Notes: generated by a model from the sequence alone, not told the origin. A DNA stretch of 64,000 nucleotides from Nitrosomonadales bacterium (GCA_016716325.1 JADJWO010000001.1:1860001-1924000); one strand, 5' to 3'; counted from the first letter of the stretch, positions 37,961 through 47,586 are shown. Program-made: numbers and translations.

Positions 37961-38308
37961 ATGCACGAGTTTCTGGTTGAGCTGGTCGCCCTGATCGTTC
38001 CCTGGACCGAAGCGCTCGGCATCGCCATCGTGATGTGGGGCGTGGTCGAAGGGGTGGTCAAGCTGCTGGCGCGATTCCGGTCGTTGCTGGACAAGGCGTC
38101 CGAGCCCGTTCCGATCAGCCACATCCGCCTCGCCATCGGCGAGAAGATTGCGCTGGGTCTCGATTTTTTCCTGGCTGGCGACATCATCCAGACCATCATC
38201 ATCCCCAGTTGGGAATCGCTTGCCATTCTCGGCGGGATCGTCATCATCCGTACCGTCATTGCCTTCTTCCTGAACAAGGATCTTAAAGAGTTCGCCGAAC
38301 AAAAGTAG
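37961..38308 (+). CDS. DUF1622-family small membrane protein
   Basis: A 115-residue protein with two long hydrophobic helices (about residues 13-37 and 79-103) and a central stretch VPISHIRLAIGEKIALGLDFFLAGDIIQT, the hallmark of DUF1622. Function unknown. It follows the peroxiredoxin gene by 29 bases and may be cotranscribed. GACGGGGAC precedes the ATG. Confidence 0.85.
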   Translation: MHEFLVELVALIVPWTEALGIAIVMWGVVEGVVKLLARFRSLLDKASEPVPISHIRLAIGEKIALGLDFFLAGDIIQTIIIPSWESLAILGGIVIIRTVIAFFLNKDLKEFAEQK

Positions 38309-38340
38309 CGTGATATCGGCAGGTGTCTGTCAAGCGCGTT

Positions 38341-38370
38341 TTCACGCAAATCCTGCAAGACTGTTAAAAT
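38341..38370 (+). promoter_or_regulatory. Putative sigma-70 promoter for the sodium:solute symporter
   Basis: TTCACG, 18 bases, TAAAAT (preceded by TGT), in the 86-base gap before the symporter. Start of transcription would be near 38377, a short leader. Confidence 0.45.
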
Positions 38371-38394
38371 CCGTGCCGTTCTGATTTCGAGCGG

Positions 38395-39849
38395 GTGTCC
38401 ATCATGCTGGTTGGTTTTGTCTTCCTGTATCTGGTTCTTTCTATCGGTATCGGCATGTATGCCGCGACCCGTGTGCACAACGCGCGTGACTACATCACCG
38501 CCGGGCGTTCCCTGCCGATGTACATCGTATTGGCCATGGTGTTCGCCACCTGGTTCGGCGCCGAGACCGTACTCGGTATTCCGGCTACTTTCATGGAGGA
38601 GGATCTGGGAGGTCTGATCTCCGACCCGTTCGGTGCATCGCTGTGTCTGATCCTGTTCGGTCTGTTCTTCGCGCGCAAGCTGTACCGCATGAACCTGCTC
38701 ACCATCGGCGATTTCTATCGCCAGCGTTTCGGGCACAAGGTCGAGGTCATCACCGGTATCGCAATTGCGTTGTCCTATCTGGGCTGGGTGTCGGCGCAGG
38801 TCACCGCGCTGGGGCTGGTGTTCAACGTGCTGTCCGACGGCCAGATCACCCAGGCGCAGGGCATCCTCATCGGCGCTGCCGTGGTGTTGATGTACACCCT
38901 GTACGGCGGCATGTGGTCGGTCGCACTCACTACCTTCGTGCAGATGATCGTCATCGTCATCGGTCTGGTCTACATCTCGGTGTTGCTGGCCGGCATGACC
39001 GGCGGGGTCACACCGGTGATCGAGCATGCGGTGGCGAACAACAAGTTCCACTTCTGGCCCGAGATGAACGCGGTGGCCATGGTTGCCTTCATTTCGGGGC
39101 TGCTGACCATGGGTTTCGGCTCTATCCCGCAGCAGGACGTGTTCCAGCGTGCCAATACAGCAAAGAACGAGAACGTCGCGGTGTGGGGCACGGTGCTGGG
39201 CGGCGTGGCCTATTTTCTGTTCGCCGCAGTGCCTTTGTTCATGGCCTACTCGGCCAACCTGATCGACCCGGCTCTGGTCGCGCAGTGGCTCGCCGAGGAC
39301 AGCCAGAAGCTGTTGCCGGAACTGGTCAAGGCACACCTGCCGCTATTTGCCCAAGTGATCTTCTACGGCGCGCTGCTGTCGGTCATCATGTCCACCGCGT
39401 CGGGTACGCTGCTGGCGCCCTCGGTCATGCTGTCCGAGAACGTGCTCAAGGGCTGGCTCACGCGCAAGAACCTGTCCGACCACAAGATGCTGGTGATGAC
39501 ACGCTGGGTGGTCGGTATCTTCTCGGTGTGCGTGACGCTGTACGCCCTGTGGGCGCTGGATCAGGAGACCGGCATCCACCAGATGGTGGAGAATGCCTAC
39601 AAGGTGACACTGGTGCTCGCCTTCACGCCGCTGGTGGCAGGGCTGTACTGGAAGCGCGCCACCAGGATGGGCGCATACTGGGCGATCGGGCTGGGGCTGG
39701 CGACCTGGCTGCCGCTGGAGTTCATCGCGCCGGAGGCCGATCTTCCGCCGCAGTTCGCCGGCTTTCTGATGAGCGTCGTCGGCATGGTGGCGGGTTCGTT
39801 GCTGCCTGATCTGTTGCGCGGGAAACCTTCCCCGGATTCCGGGTCCTGA
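38395..39849 (+). CDS. Sodium:solute symporter (SSS) family transporter
   Basis: A 484-residue permease with about 13 hydrophobic helices. The SSS pattern is seen in NARDYITAGRSLPMYIVLAMVFATWFGAETVLG at the N-terminus and in VMSTASGTLLAPSVMLSENV in the C-terminal half (Na+-site helix). The substrate is unknown; the family covers sugars, proline, pantothenate and others. The start is GTG 38395 or ATG 38404; GAGCGGG lies just before both. It is separate from the phoBR pair that follows. Confidence 0.88.
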   Translation: MSIMLVGFVFLYLVLSIGIGMYAATRVHNARDYITAGRSLPMYIVLAMVFATWFGAETVLGIPATFMEEDLGGLISDPFGASLCLILFGLFFARKLYRMNLLTIGDFYRQRFGHKVEVITGIAIALSYLGWVSAQVTALGLVFNVLSDGQITQAQGILIGAAVVLMYTLYGGMWSVALTTFVQMIVIVIGLVYISVLLAGMTGGVTPVIEHAVANNKFHFWPEMNAVAMVAFISGLLTMGFGSIPQQDVFQRANTAKNENVAVWGTVLGGVAYFLFAAVPLFMAYSANLIDPALVAQWLAEDSQKLLPELVKAHLPLFAQVIFYGALLSVIMSTASGTLLAPSVMLSENVLKGWLTRKNLSDHKMLVMTRWVVGIFSVCVTLYALWALDQETGIHQMVENAYKVTLVLAFTPLVAGLYWKRATRMGAYWAIGLGLATWLPLEFIAPEADLPPQFAGFLMSVVGMVAGSLLPDLLRGKPSPDSGS

Positions 39850-39854
39850 CGGAT

Positions 39855-39885
39855 GTCATCTTCCCGTCATAAATACTTCATACCA
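39855..39885 (+). promoter_or_regulatory. Putative Pho box array before phoB
   Basis: Three half-sites at an exact 11-base period: GTCAT (39855), GTCAT (39866) and TTCAT (39877), with the AT-rich spacer AAATAC. PhoB dimers bind direct repeats of this spacing, so the site supports phosphate-starvation autoregulation of phoBR. It lies 32-63 bases before the phoB start. Confidence 0.7.
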
Positions 39886-39917
39886 TTGCAATCCTGATTG
39901 ATGACCAAGGATTACAG

Positions 39918-40604
39918 ATGAGCGCGAAGATTTTGATCGTGGAAGATGAGCCGGCGATCCAGGAGTTGCTGGCGTTCAACGTAAAGCAGGCTGGATTCCA
40001 TGCGTTGCGCGCCGAAGATGCCGAAAGCGCGTGGCGGCAGATCCACAACGGAATGCCGGACCTGATCCTGCTGGACTGGATGCTGCCGAATACCAGTGGC
40101 ATCCTGTTGGCCAAGCAGTTGCGCGCCGAGGCACGTACCCGGGACATCCCGATCATCATGCTGACTGCGCGCGGGGATGAACGGGACAAGATAATGGGGC
40201 TGGAAGCGGGGGCGGACGATTACATCACCAAGCCGTTCTCGCCGCGAGAACTGATGGCGCGGATCCGCGCCGTGTTGCGTCGCCATGTTCCGCAGATGCC
40301 GGACGAGACGGTCGCGGTCGGCGGGTTGGAACTGTCGCCCGCTTCGCATCGAGTGACGGCGCGTGAGGCAACCATCGATCTGGGACCGACGGAATTCCGG
40401 TTGCTGCATTTCTTCATGACCCATACCGAGCGCGTGTATAGTCGTGCACAGTTGCTGGATCAGGTGTGGGGCACGCAGGTCTTCGTCGAGGAACGCACGG
40501 TGGATGTGCATATCCGCCGCTTGCGTGCGGCACTGGAACCGGCCGGCATGGACGGTCTGGTTCAGACCGTGCGCGGAAGCGGCTACCGTTTTTCTACAAC
40601 TTGA
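39918..40604 (+). CDS. phoB: Phosphate regulon response regulator PhoB
   Basis: A 228-residue OmpR-class regulator: receiver domain with acidic pocket VEDE, phospho-acceptor in LILLDWMLPNTSG (about residue 53) and the KPF lysine (about 105); C-terminal winged-helix domain (about 130-228; RTVDVHIRRLRAAL). ATG 39918 is normal. It is followed by phoR within 10 bases. It activates phosphate-uptake genes, none of which (pst, phoU) are in this window. Confidence 0.94.
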   Translation: MSAKILIVEDEPAIQELLAFNVKQAGFHALRAEDAESAWRQIHNGMPDLILLDWMLPNTSGILLAKQLRAEARTRDIPIIMLTARGDERDKIMGLEAGADDYITKPFSPRELMARIRAVLRRHVPQMPDETVAVGGLELSPASHRVTAREATIDLGPTEFRLLHFFMTHTERVYSRAQLLDQVWGTQVFVEERTVDVHIRRLRAALEPAGMDGLVQTVRGSGYRFSTT

Positions 40605-40614
40605 GGGGGCTGGT

Positions 40615-41913
40615 TTGCGGGATTATTGGCTGCGGGTGACTTTGCCGGTATGGGGCGGCGGGCTGGTGGCGCTGCCGATCTGGGGCGTATTCTCGGCTGT
40701 TTCCGCCTTGTGGTTCATGCTGGCCGTATTGCTGGCCGTGATGCTCTACCGTGCGCGCCAGTTGTACAAGCTGGGCGTCTGGCTGAGCGACGCGCGACTG
40801 GAAAACATTCCGGAAGCGGATGGCGGGATATGGGACGAGATATTTTCGCGGCTCTACAAGATGGTCAAGCGGCACAATCAGACCAAGCAGGAACTGGCTT
40901 ACGAATTGCAGCACATCGAGCAGGCGACCTCCGCGCTGCCGGAGGGTGTGGCGATCCTCAACGACCAGAACCGTATCGAGTGGTGCAATCCGCTTGCCGA
41001 GCAGCATTTCGGGCTGGATGCGGAACACGATTACATGCAGGACATCACCTACCTGGTGCGCCAGCCGGAATTCGTCGACTATCTCCATGAAGCGAATTTC
41101 AGCGAGCCGCTGGTGATGGAGCCGGCTCGCCACCAGGGGCTGGTGCTGTCCATCAAGCTGGTTCCGTACGGCGGGAACAAGCACCTGTTGATCAGCAGCG
41201 ACATCACGCAACTGGAGCGCATCGAGAACATGCGCCGCGATTTTGTCGCCAACGTCTCGCACGAATTACGCACGCCGCTGACGGTGGTGAACGGTTTCAT
41301 CGAAAACCTGCAGGATATGCGCGACCTCGGTCAGGACGAGGCGAAGATGGCGCTGCAACTGATGTCCGAGCAGACGCGCCGCATGTACAGTTTGGTGGAT
41401 GACCTGCTTGCCCTGTCGCGGCTCGAGAACGAGCAGAATCCGCTGCACGAAGATGATATCGATATGGCCGTCCTGCTTGACGAGGTGTGCCGCGACGGCC
41501 AATTGCTCAGCAACGGACGACATCAGATCGGATTGGAAATGCCGGGTCAGGCGAAGTTGCACGGCAGCCGCAACGATTTGCGCTGCGCGTTCGGCAACCT
41601 GCTCAGCAACGCGATCCGCTATACACCGGACGGTGGCACGATCCTGCTGCGCTGGCATATGCGCTCCGGCCAGCCGGTGTTTTCGGTGCAGGACAGCGGC
41701 ATCGGGATCGCGTCCCAGCACATCCCGCGCCTGACGGAGCGCTTCTACCGGGTGGATCGCAGCCGTTCCCGCGAAACTGGCGGGACGGGACTGGGCCTTG
41801 CAATCGTCAAGCATACTGCGATGCGGCACCAGGCCAGACTGGAAATCCTCAGCGAGGAGGGCAAGGGCAGCCTGTTCTCGCTGGTTTTTCCGGGGAAACG
41901 CATCGTCCGGTAG
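40615..41913 (+). CDS. phoR: Phosphate regulon sensor histidine kinase PhoR
   Basis: A 432-residue membrane kinase. Two N-terminal hydrophobic helices (about residues 10-45), a charged linker, a PAS domain (about 95-185; ALPEGVAILNDQNRIEWCN), then HisKA with VSHELRTPLTVVNGF (about 215) and HATPase with NLLSNAIRYTPDGG, DSGIGI and GGTGLGLAIVKH. The start is TTG 40615 with GAGGGGGCT 4-12 bases upstream, giving LRDYWLRVTLPVWGGG like other PhoR proteins; no ATG fits. It is coupled to phoB. Confidence 0.93.
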   Translation: MRDYWLRVTLPVWGGGLVALPIWGVFSAVSALWFMLAVLLAVMLYRARQLYKLGVWLSDARLENIPEADGGIWDEIFSRLYKMVKRHNQTKQELAYELQHIEQATSALPEGVAILNDQNRIEWCNPLAEQHFGLDAEHDYMQDITYLVRQPEFVDYLHEANFSEPLVMEPARHQGLVLSIKLVPYGGNKHLLISSDITQLERIENMRRDFVANVSHELRTPLTVVNGFIENLQDMRDLGQDEAKMALQLMSEQTRRMYSLVDDLLALSRLENEQNPLHEDDIDMAVLLDEVCRDGQLLSNGRHQIGLEMPGQAKLHGSRNDLRCAFGNLLSNAIRYTPDGGTILLRWHMRSGQPVFSVQDSGIGIASQHIPRLTERFYRVDRSRSRETGGTGLGLAIVKHTAMRHQARLEILSEEGKGSLFSLVFPGKRIVR

Positions 41914-41982
41914 TCGAATCGACTGGCATGCCGCGAACGGTTAGCCACCCGGTGCCGCAGGCGCGGGAAGATCGACGGGGTC

Positions 41983-43608
41983 CTATACCAGCGTGAAACT
42001 GACGCGTTCGTAGTCCATTCCGCGCTCGACGCTGAAACCCATCTTGACGTTCTGCTTTTCCCCGTTCAGGTGCAGTACCTCGACCACGCGATTGGGCTGG
42101 AACCATTCGCGCGGGACGACCAGGCTGGACGGGATGCCCAGCGCGGTAATGGCGGGCAACAGGAAGGCCGGAACATACTTGTCGGAGACGGTGAGATTGA
42201 TCCCGGTTGCCCGGATGCTGACCGCAGCCACCACTCCGGGCAGATAACGCACACCAATCTTCAGTTGGCCGGTGAGTACGACATTCACCCATGCCGTTAC
42301 GCCGAGCATGAAGGCGTCGGCATCGTCCGGGCGTAGCGCGACCAACTGGCTGTAATTCAGTCTGCCGCCCAAATGGTCTTCCCGGACCAGCCGTGCACCC
42401 AGGATACTTTCGTTCTCTATATGCCAGTTCTCCAGCGGGAAGCCCAGTTCCTGCAAGCCCTTGCTTGCGCTCTTGTCTTCCAGCACCCGGCCATAGGTCT
42501 CGATCTGGCGCCGCGCCGCCTCGCTGACCGTATTGTCACGCTTGGGCTGCCCGAACGGCTTCCCGGACAGATGCGCGTAGATCCCTTCCGGCTTGTAGCA
42601 CAGCAGCGCATGTTGTGCGACGGGATGCCGTTCGCCGAAGCGGGTATTGTGATCCTCGCACCAGCACTGGTGCAGGAAGGTCAGGAACTCGATGCAATCG
42701 CTGCTGTTGCAATGATTGCCCAGGCCGACCTTCTGCGGAGTCTCGCCCTGCTGCAGCAGGATGGTCTTGACGCGCAGCAGCTTGCTCAATGGCACCATCG
42801 CCAGATAACGCATACTGCCGCTGTGCGTGACATATTTAAGCGGCTGCAAGCCCTGTACGCTGTCCAGATCCACCGCAAGCGGTTGGGCGTCATTCTTGCT
42901 GGCTGTATAGCTGATCTCAACGGTGACGATGTCGCTCCACAGGGAAAGCCAATGGTCGAGCGATTGCAGTTGCGCGCGGGTCAGTTCGGCGGGTCGCGCA
43001 TAGCAGGCGAGCAGCGTCTTGACGTAGACGCTGCGGCAGCTGCTGCGCGGCTGGACGGTGTTCAGCGGGTCTTCCACCGCAGTCAGGTGCAATCCCTGCT
43101 GTTCGGCAAAGGCATACAGGTCATGCAGCTGATGCCACAGCTTGGTGTTGAATTCGTAACCGGTGCGCAGGTGTTCGAAGATCTCCAGACCGCTGTAGAG
43201 CAGACAACGCTGGCCGAGCAGCGCGCCATGCTCCTCGAGTTGCCTGTCCCCGGCGATATAGGCCTGCAGGCAGCGCTGGTAGCCGAGCACCAAGGCCTGC
43301 CAGAGCTGCACGATACCGACGAACACCATCAACTCGCTGTCGCTCAACGGCAACGGCTTGGCAATCAGTTTCTTGGCATAGTCGGCCTGTACGTAGCCGA
43401 CCGTCTCGCGCAGCAGCTCCAGGGAATTGAGCCGTTCCAGCCCGCGCGTCGGGTAGCGGTTGAACTCGTTGATCTGGGTGAGCAACTGGCTGTGCGCCAG
43501 TTGCAGATTGGTCAGTTGCAGTTGTCCCAGCCATCGTTCGCAACCGGCCGCATCCTTGAAAACAGGATTGGCGCGGTCATCGGTCGGTTCGAGCGGCAAC
43601 GTCAGCAT
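41983..43608 (-). CDS. Conserved hypothetical protein, 541 residues
   Basis: I do not recognise this protein with confidence. It has no signal peptide or membrane helix and looks cytoplasmic. The N-terminal two-thirds (about 1-340) are largely helical and leucine-rich. The last 120 residues look beta-rich (WVNVVLTGQLKIGVRYLPG, INLTVSDKYVPAFLLPA, SSLVVPREWFQPNRVVEV), vaguely like a C-terminal PilZ-type barrel, but I do not see a clear RxxxR and DxSxxG pair. It stands alone, convergent with phoR and 80 bases before the FAD/Fe-S gene on the same strand. The composition resembles its neighbours, so recent transfer is not suggested. Confidence 0.8.
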   Translation of the reverse strand: MLTLPLEPTDDRANPVFKDAAGCERWLGQLQLTNLQLAHSQLLTQINEFNRYPTRGLERLNSLELLRETVGYVQADYAKKLIAKPLPLSDSELMVFVGIVQLWQALVLGYQRCLQAYIAGDRQLEEHGALLGQRCLLYSGLEIFEHLRTGYEFNTKLWHQLHDLYAFAEQQGLHLTAVEDPLNTVQPRSSCRSVYVKTLLACYARPAELTRAQLQSLDHWLSLWSDIVTVEISYTASKNDAQPLAVDLDSVQGLQPLKYVTHSGSMRYLAMVPLSKLLRVKTILLQQGETPQKVGLGNHCNSSDCIEFLTFLHQCWCEDHNTRFGERHPVAQHALLCYKPEGIYAHLSGKPFGQPKRDNTVSEAARRQIETYGRVLEDKSASKGLQELGFPLENWHIENESILGARLVREDHLGGRLNYSQLVALRPDDADAFMLGVTAWVNVVLTGQLKIGVRYLPGVVAAVSIRATGINLTVSDKYVPAFLLPAITALGIPSSLVVPREWFQPNRVVEVLHLNGEKQNVKMGFSVERGMDYERVSFTLV

Positions 43609-43688
43609 GGTTCGTCATTCATTGGTATGGGTGGATACTTTCCATGAGACGCGCTCCGCAGTCAAGCGGCAACGCGCCTGCGGCACTG

Positions 43689-46600
43689 TCAGAGCAGGAT
43701 GCGTTCGATCCCGCCGTGGTTGGCCTTGCCGACATAATCTTCCAGCCAGTCCTTGCCGAGCAGGTGGCGCGCCATCTCCACCACGATGTAGTCCGGCGCG
43801 GCGCCGGTATCGTCGACATAGCGGCTCAATCCCTGCTGGCACGCCGGACACGATGTCAGCACCTTAACCTCGCCGTCGTAGCCGTCCGCCCTGAGGGCAG
43901 CAACACCCTTGCGCATCTCCTCTTCCTTGCGGAAGCGCACCTGGGTCGCGATATGCGGCAGCGAGACGCCAAAGGATCCGGCCTCGCCGCAACAGCGGTC
44001 GTTCAGCGCGACCTTGCTGCTGCCCATCAGCTCGTTCACCACCTTGAGCGGCTGGTACGTTTTCATCGGCGAGTGACAGGGATCGTGATACATGTATCTT
44101 GCATCAGTGGGTGTGTCCAGCTTGATGCCTTTCTCTAACAGGTACTCATGGATATCGAGCAGCCGGCAGCCGGGGAAGATCTTGTCGAACTGGTATTGCA
44201 ACAACTGGTCCATGCAGGTGCCGCAGGAGACGACCACCGTCTTGATGTCCAGATAGTTCAGCGTGTTCGCCACGCGGTGGAACAGTACGCGGTTCTGCGT
44301 GGTGATGGCTTCGCCCCGCACCTGATCGCCAGAGGCGTTCTGCGGATAGCCGCAGCACAGGTAGCCGGGCGGCAGTACGGTGATCGCGCCGGTGTGATAC
44401 AGCATCGCCTGCGTCGCCAGGCCGACCTCCGAGAACAGGCGTTCCGAGCCACAGCCGGGGAAATAGAACACCGCTTCGGCCTCTTCGCTGGCGCGCCGGG
44501 GATCGCGGATCACCGGCACGATGGTCTGATCCTCGATGTCCAGCAGCGCGCGTGAGGTTCTTTTCGGCAAACCGCCGGGCATCGGCTTGTTCACGAAGTG
44601 GATCACCTGCGCCTTGAGCGGCGGCTTGCCGACGGTGGCGGGCGGGCGCTTCAGTTGCGCGCCCAGCAGGCCGAACCGTTTGGCGACGCCATGTGCTATC
44701 CGCTGCCCCTTGTATGCCCATTCGATCATCACCTTGCGGATCAGCTTGATGGTGGTCGGGTCGGTCGCGTTGAGGAACCGCATCGAGGTCGCAGTGATTG
44801 GGCTGAAGCGCTTCTGGTTATGCTTGCGCAGGAAATTGCGCATGGCGATGGAGACATCGCCGAAGTCGATGTCCACCGGGCACGGCTTCTCGCAGCGGTG
44901 GCACACCGTGCAATGGTCCGCCACGTCGTTGAACTCGTCGAAATGCTGGATGGAAACGCCGCGCCGGGTTTGCTCCTCGTACAGGAATGCCTCGATCAGC
45001 AGCGAGGTGGCAAGAATCTTGTTGCGCGGCGAATAGAGCAGGCTGGCGCGCGGCACATGGGTGGAGCACACCGGTTTGCACTTGCCGCAGCGCAGACAGT
45101 CCTTGATCGAGTCGGAGATCTCCCCCAGCGCGCTCTGTTCCAGGATCAGGCTCTCCAGTTCCATCAGGCTGAAGCTGGGGGTGTAGGCGCGCTCCAGGTT
45201 GCTGCCCGGCAGCAGCTTGCCCTTGTTGAAACGGCCTTCCGGATCGACCCGCTGCTTGTAGGCGATGAACGGCGCGATCTCCTGCGCGTCGAGATAGTCG
45301 AACTTGGTGATGCCGATGCCGTGCTCGCCCGAGATCACGCCGCCGAGGTCCTTCGCCAGTTGCATGATGCGATCCACCGCGCCGTTCGCCTGCTGCAGCA
45401 TGGCATAGTCGTCTGAGTTGACCGGGATGTTGGTGTGCACGTTGCCGTCTCCGGCGTGCATGTGCAGCGCCACGAACACGCGGCTCTTCAGCACGCGCTG
45501 GTGGATGGCAATGCACTGTTCGAGGACGGGTTGATAGGTGTTGCCGCTGAAGATCTGGCGCAGCGGGTCGCGCAACTCGCGCTTCCATGAGGCGCGCAAC
45601 AGGTGGCGTTGCACCGCGTCGAAAACGGTGACCGCATCCTGCCGTTCTTCTGGGGCATACAGGCTCTCGCTGAGCGGGACGTCCAGATTATCCTGCAGCC
45701 ACTGCCAGCGCTGGCGCACATCTGCGAGCAGTTGTTGCGCTCCCTGACGGCGGTTGCCGAGCAATTCGTCGTCGCCCAGTTGTTCGTCATCCTGATAATG
45801 CAGCGGCAGTTCGCCGGCAAACAGTTCATCCAGCGCATCGAGCAGCTTGAGTTTGTTGGCGAGCGACAACTCGATGTTGATGCGTTCCACCCCGTCACAG
45901 TAGTCGCCCATGCGCGGCAGCGGGATCACCACGTCCTCGTTCACCTTGAATGCGTTCGTGTGCTTGGCGATGGCGGCGGTGCGCGCGCGGTCCAACCAGA
46001 ACTTCTTGCGCGCCTCGGCCGAGACCGCGATGAAGCCTTCGCCATGGCGCAGGTTGGCCAGACGAACGATCTCCGAGGCGGCTTCGCCGGCCGCGCGCTC
46101 GTCGTCGCTGACCACATCGGCGATCAGCACCATCTTCGGACGCGTGCCGCGCTTGGCCTTGGTGGCATAGCCGACCGCCTTCAGATAGCGCTCATCCAGA
46201 TGTTCCAGCCCGGCGAGGAATACGCCGCGCTTGCTGCTGCGCGGATCGAGCATCGAGGTGATCTCGACGATGGCCGGCACGGCTTCGCGCACCTGACCGA
46301 AGAATTCCAGACAGACGGTACGGGTGTGGGCATGGGCGCGGTGCAGGATGAAGGTCGCCGAGGTGATGATGCCGTCGCAACCTTCCTTCTGGATGCCGGG
46401 CAAGCCCGACAGGAACTTGTCGGTCACGTCCTTGCCCAGCCCGGTCTTGCGGAAGGCGCTGCCGGGGATAGTGAGGATCTCGGCCTCAGCGGTGAGCGGC
46501 TTGTCCTGTGCATCGAAGCGCGTGATGCGGAAGCGCGCTTCGGGCGCGTCGTGGATCTTGCCTAGATTGTGGTCGAGACGCTCGACCAGCATCCAGCGAC

Positions 46601-47513
46601 CGTCCGGCGTCACCATCTTCCACGACGCCAGGTTGTCCAGTGCGGTACCCCACAGCACGGCCTTCTTGCCGCCCGCGTTCATCGCCACGTTGCCGCCTAT
46701 GCAGGATGCGTCGGCCGAGGTCGGATCGACCGCGAACACCAGATCTTCTGCTTCGGCCGCTTCCATCACGCGCCGTGTGACCACGCCCGCACCGCAATGG
46801 ATGGTGGCGTAGGGGGTGGACAATCCGGGCAGGACGCGCCGTTCGATGGCAGCGAGCGTATCCAGCTTCTCGGTATTGATGACGGCGGAATGCCGGTCCA
46901 GCGGCACCGCCCCCCCGGTATAGCCGGTACCGCCGCCGCGCGGGATCAACGTCAGGCCGAGCTCGATGCAGGCACGCACCAGCGGCGCGATCTCCTCCTC
47001 GCTGTCCGGCGTCAGCACAACGAAGGGATATTCCACGCGCCAGTCGGTCGCATCCGTCACATGGGTGACACGCGCCAGTCCGTCGAACTGGATGTTGTCG
47101 CGTCGCGTGTACCGGCTCAGGCTGCGCAGCGTCTTTTTGCGCAGTTGCAGGGTATGTTCGAAATCGGCCGCAAAACGCTCGACCGCCGCCGTGGTCAGTT
47201 CCAGCAATCGTTTCACCACCTCGTTATCCTGGCGGCGCGCCTCGATCGCGTGCAGCCGGTGGTAGAGCGCGCCGACCAGCGCCTCGCGCCGCTTGCGGTT
47301 GGCGAGCATGTCGTCTTCGAGGTAGGGGTTGCGCGTCAGCACCCAGATGTCGCCCAGCACTTCGTAAAGCATCTGGGCCGAGCGCCCGGTGCGACGCTCC
47401 GCGCGCAACGTGTTGATGATGTCCCAAGCCTCGGGTCCGAGCAGGCGCAGCACGATCTCGCGGTCGGAGAACGAGGTGTAGTTATAGGGGATCTCTCTTA
47501 AACGGGCGGTCAT
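43689..47513 (-). CDS. Large FAD-linked oxidoreductase with Fe-S and CCG domains (DUF3683 type)
   Basis: A 1274-residue multi-domain enzyme. An N-terminal region (DUF3683-like, about 1-120) precedes a VAO-type FAD-binding domain (about 150-360; LIPRGGGTGYTGGAVPL), an FAD-oxidase C-terminal domain (about 400-830; HMHAGDGNVHTN, GEHGIGITK), two 4Fe-4S motifs CLRCGKCKPVC and CTVCHRCEKPCPVD (about 880-970), and two cysteine-rich CCG domains (GYLCCGYPQNASGD, DRCCGEAGSFGVS) at the C-terminus. This layout resembles D-lactate or glycolate dehydrogenases (GlcD plus GlcF) fused. The physiological substrate is unknown. I choose ATG 47513 (MTARLREIPYNYTSF) over upstream extensions. It is monocistronic. 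Confidence 0.88.
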   Translation of the reverse strand: MTARLREIPYNYTSFSDREIVLRLLGPEAWDIINTLRAERRTGRSAQMLYEVLGDIWVLTRNPYLEDDMLANRKRREALVGALYHRLHAIEARRQDNEVVKRLLELTTAAVERFAADFEHTLQLRKKTLRSLSRYTRRDNIQFDGLARVTHVTDATDWRVEYPFVVLTPDSEEEIAPLVRACIELGLTLIPRGGGTGYTGGAVPLDRHSAVINTEKLDTLAAIERRVLPGLSTPYATIHCGAGVVTRRVMEAAEAEDLVFAVDPTSADASCIGGNVAMNAGGKKAVLWGTALDNLASWKMVTPDGRWMLVERLDHNLGKIHDAPEARFRITRFDAQDKPLTAEAEILTIPGSAFRKTGLGKDVTDKFLSGLPGIQKEGCDGIITSATFILHRAHAHTRTVCLEFFGQVREAVPAIVEITSMLDPRSSKRGVFLAGLEHLDERYLKAVGYATKAKRGTRPKMVLIADVVSDDERAAGEAASEIVRLANLRHGEGFIAVSAEARKKFWLDRARTAAIAKHTNAFKVNEDVVIPLPRMGDYCDGVERINIELSLANKLKLLDALDELFAGELPLHYQDDEQLGDDELLGNRRQGAQQLLADVRQRWQWLQDNLDVPLSESLYAPEERQDAVTVFDAVQRHLLRASWKRELRDPLRQIFSGNTYQPVLEQCIAIHQRVLKSRVFVALHMHAGDGNVHTNIPVNSDDYAMLQQANGAVDRIMQLAKDLGGVISGEHGIGITKFDYLDAQEIAPFIAYKQRVDPEGRFNKGKLLPGSNLERAYTPSFSLMELESLILEQSALGEISDSIKDCLRCGKCKPVCSTHVPRASLLYSPRNKILATSLLIEAFLYEEQTRRGVSIQHFDEFNDVADHCTVCHRCEKPCPVDIDFGDVSIAMRNFLRKHNQKRFSPITATSMRFLNATDPTTIKLIRKVMIEWAYKGQRIAHGVAKRFGLLGAQLKRPPATVGKPPLKAQVIHFVNKPMPGGLPKRTSRALLDIEDQTIVPVIRDPRRASEEAEAVFYFPGCGSERLFSEVGLATQAMLYHTGAITVLPPGYLCCGYPQNASGDQVRGEAITTQNRVLFHRVANTLNYLDIKTVVVSCGTCMDQLLQYQFDKIFPGCRLLDIHEYLLEKGIKLDTPTDARYMYHDPCHSPMKTYQPLKVVNELMGSSKVALNDRCCGEAGSFGVSLPHIATQVRFRKEEEMRKGVAALRADGYDGEVKVLTSCPACQQGLSRYVDDTGAAPDYIVVEMARHLLGKDWLEDYVGKANHGGIERILL

Positions 47514-47586
47514 GGTGCAGCCTTGATTGCAAGGCGCGCATTCTACCGCATCGCGCATCATCGCTCGACCCCGACAGGGTTGCGGA

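Noticed and set aside
37816..39336. A 506-codon open frame opposite the peroxiredoxin end, DUF1622 gene and sodium:solute symporter
   Set aside because: Crosses three well-supported genes in antisense and has no recognisable domain or start signal.
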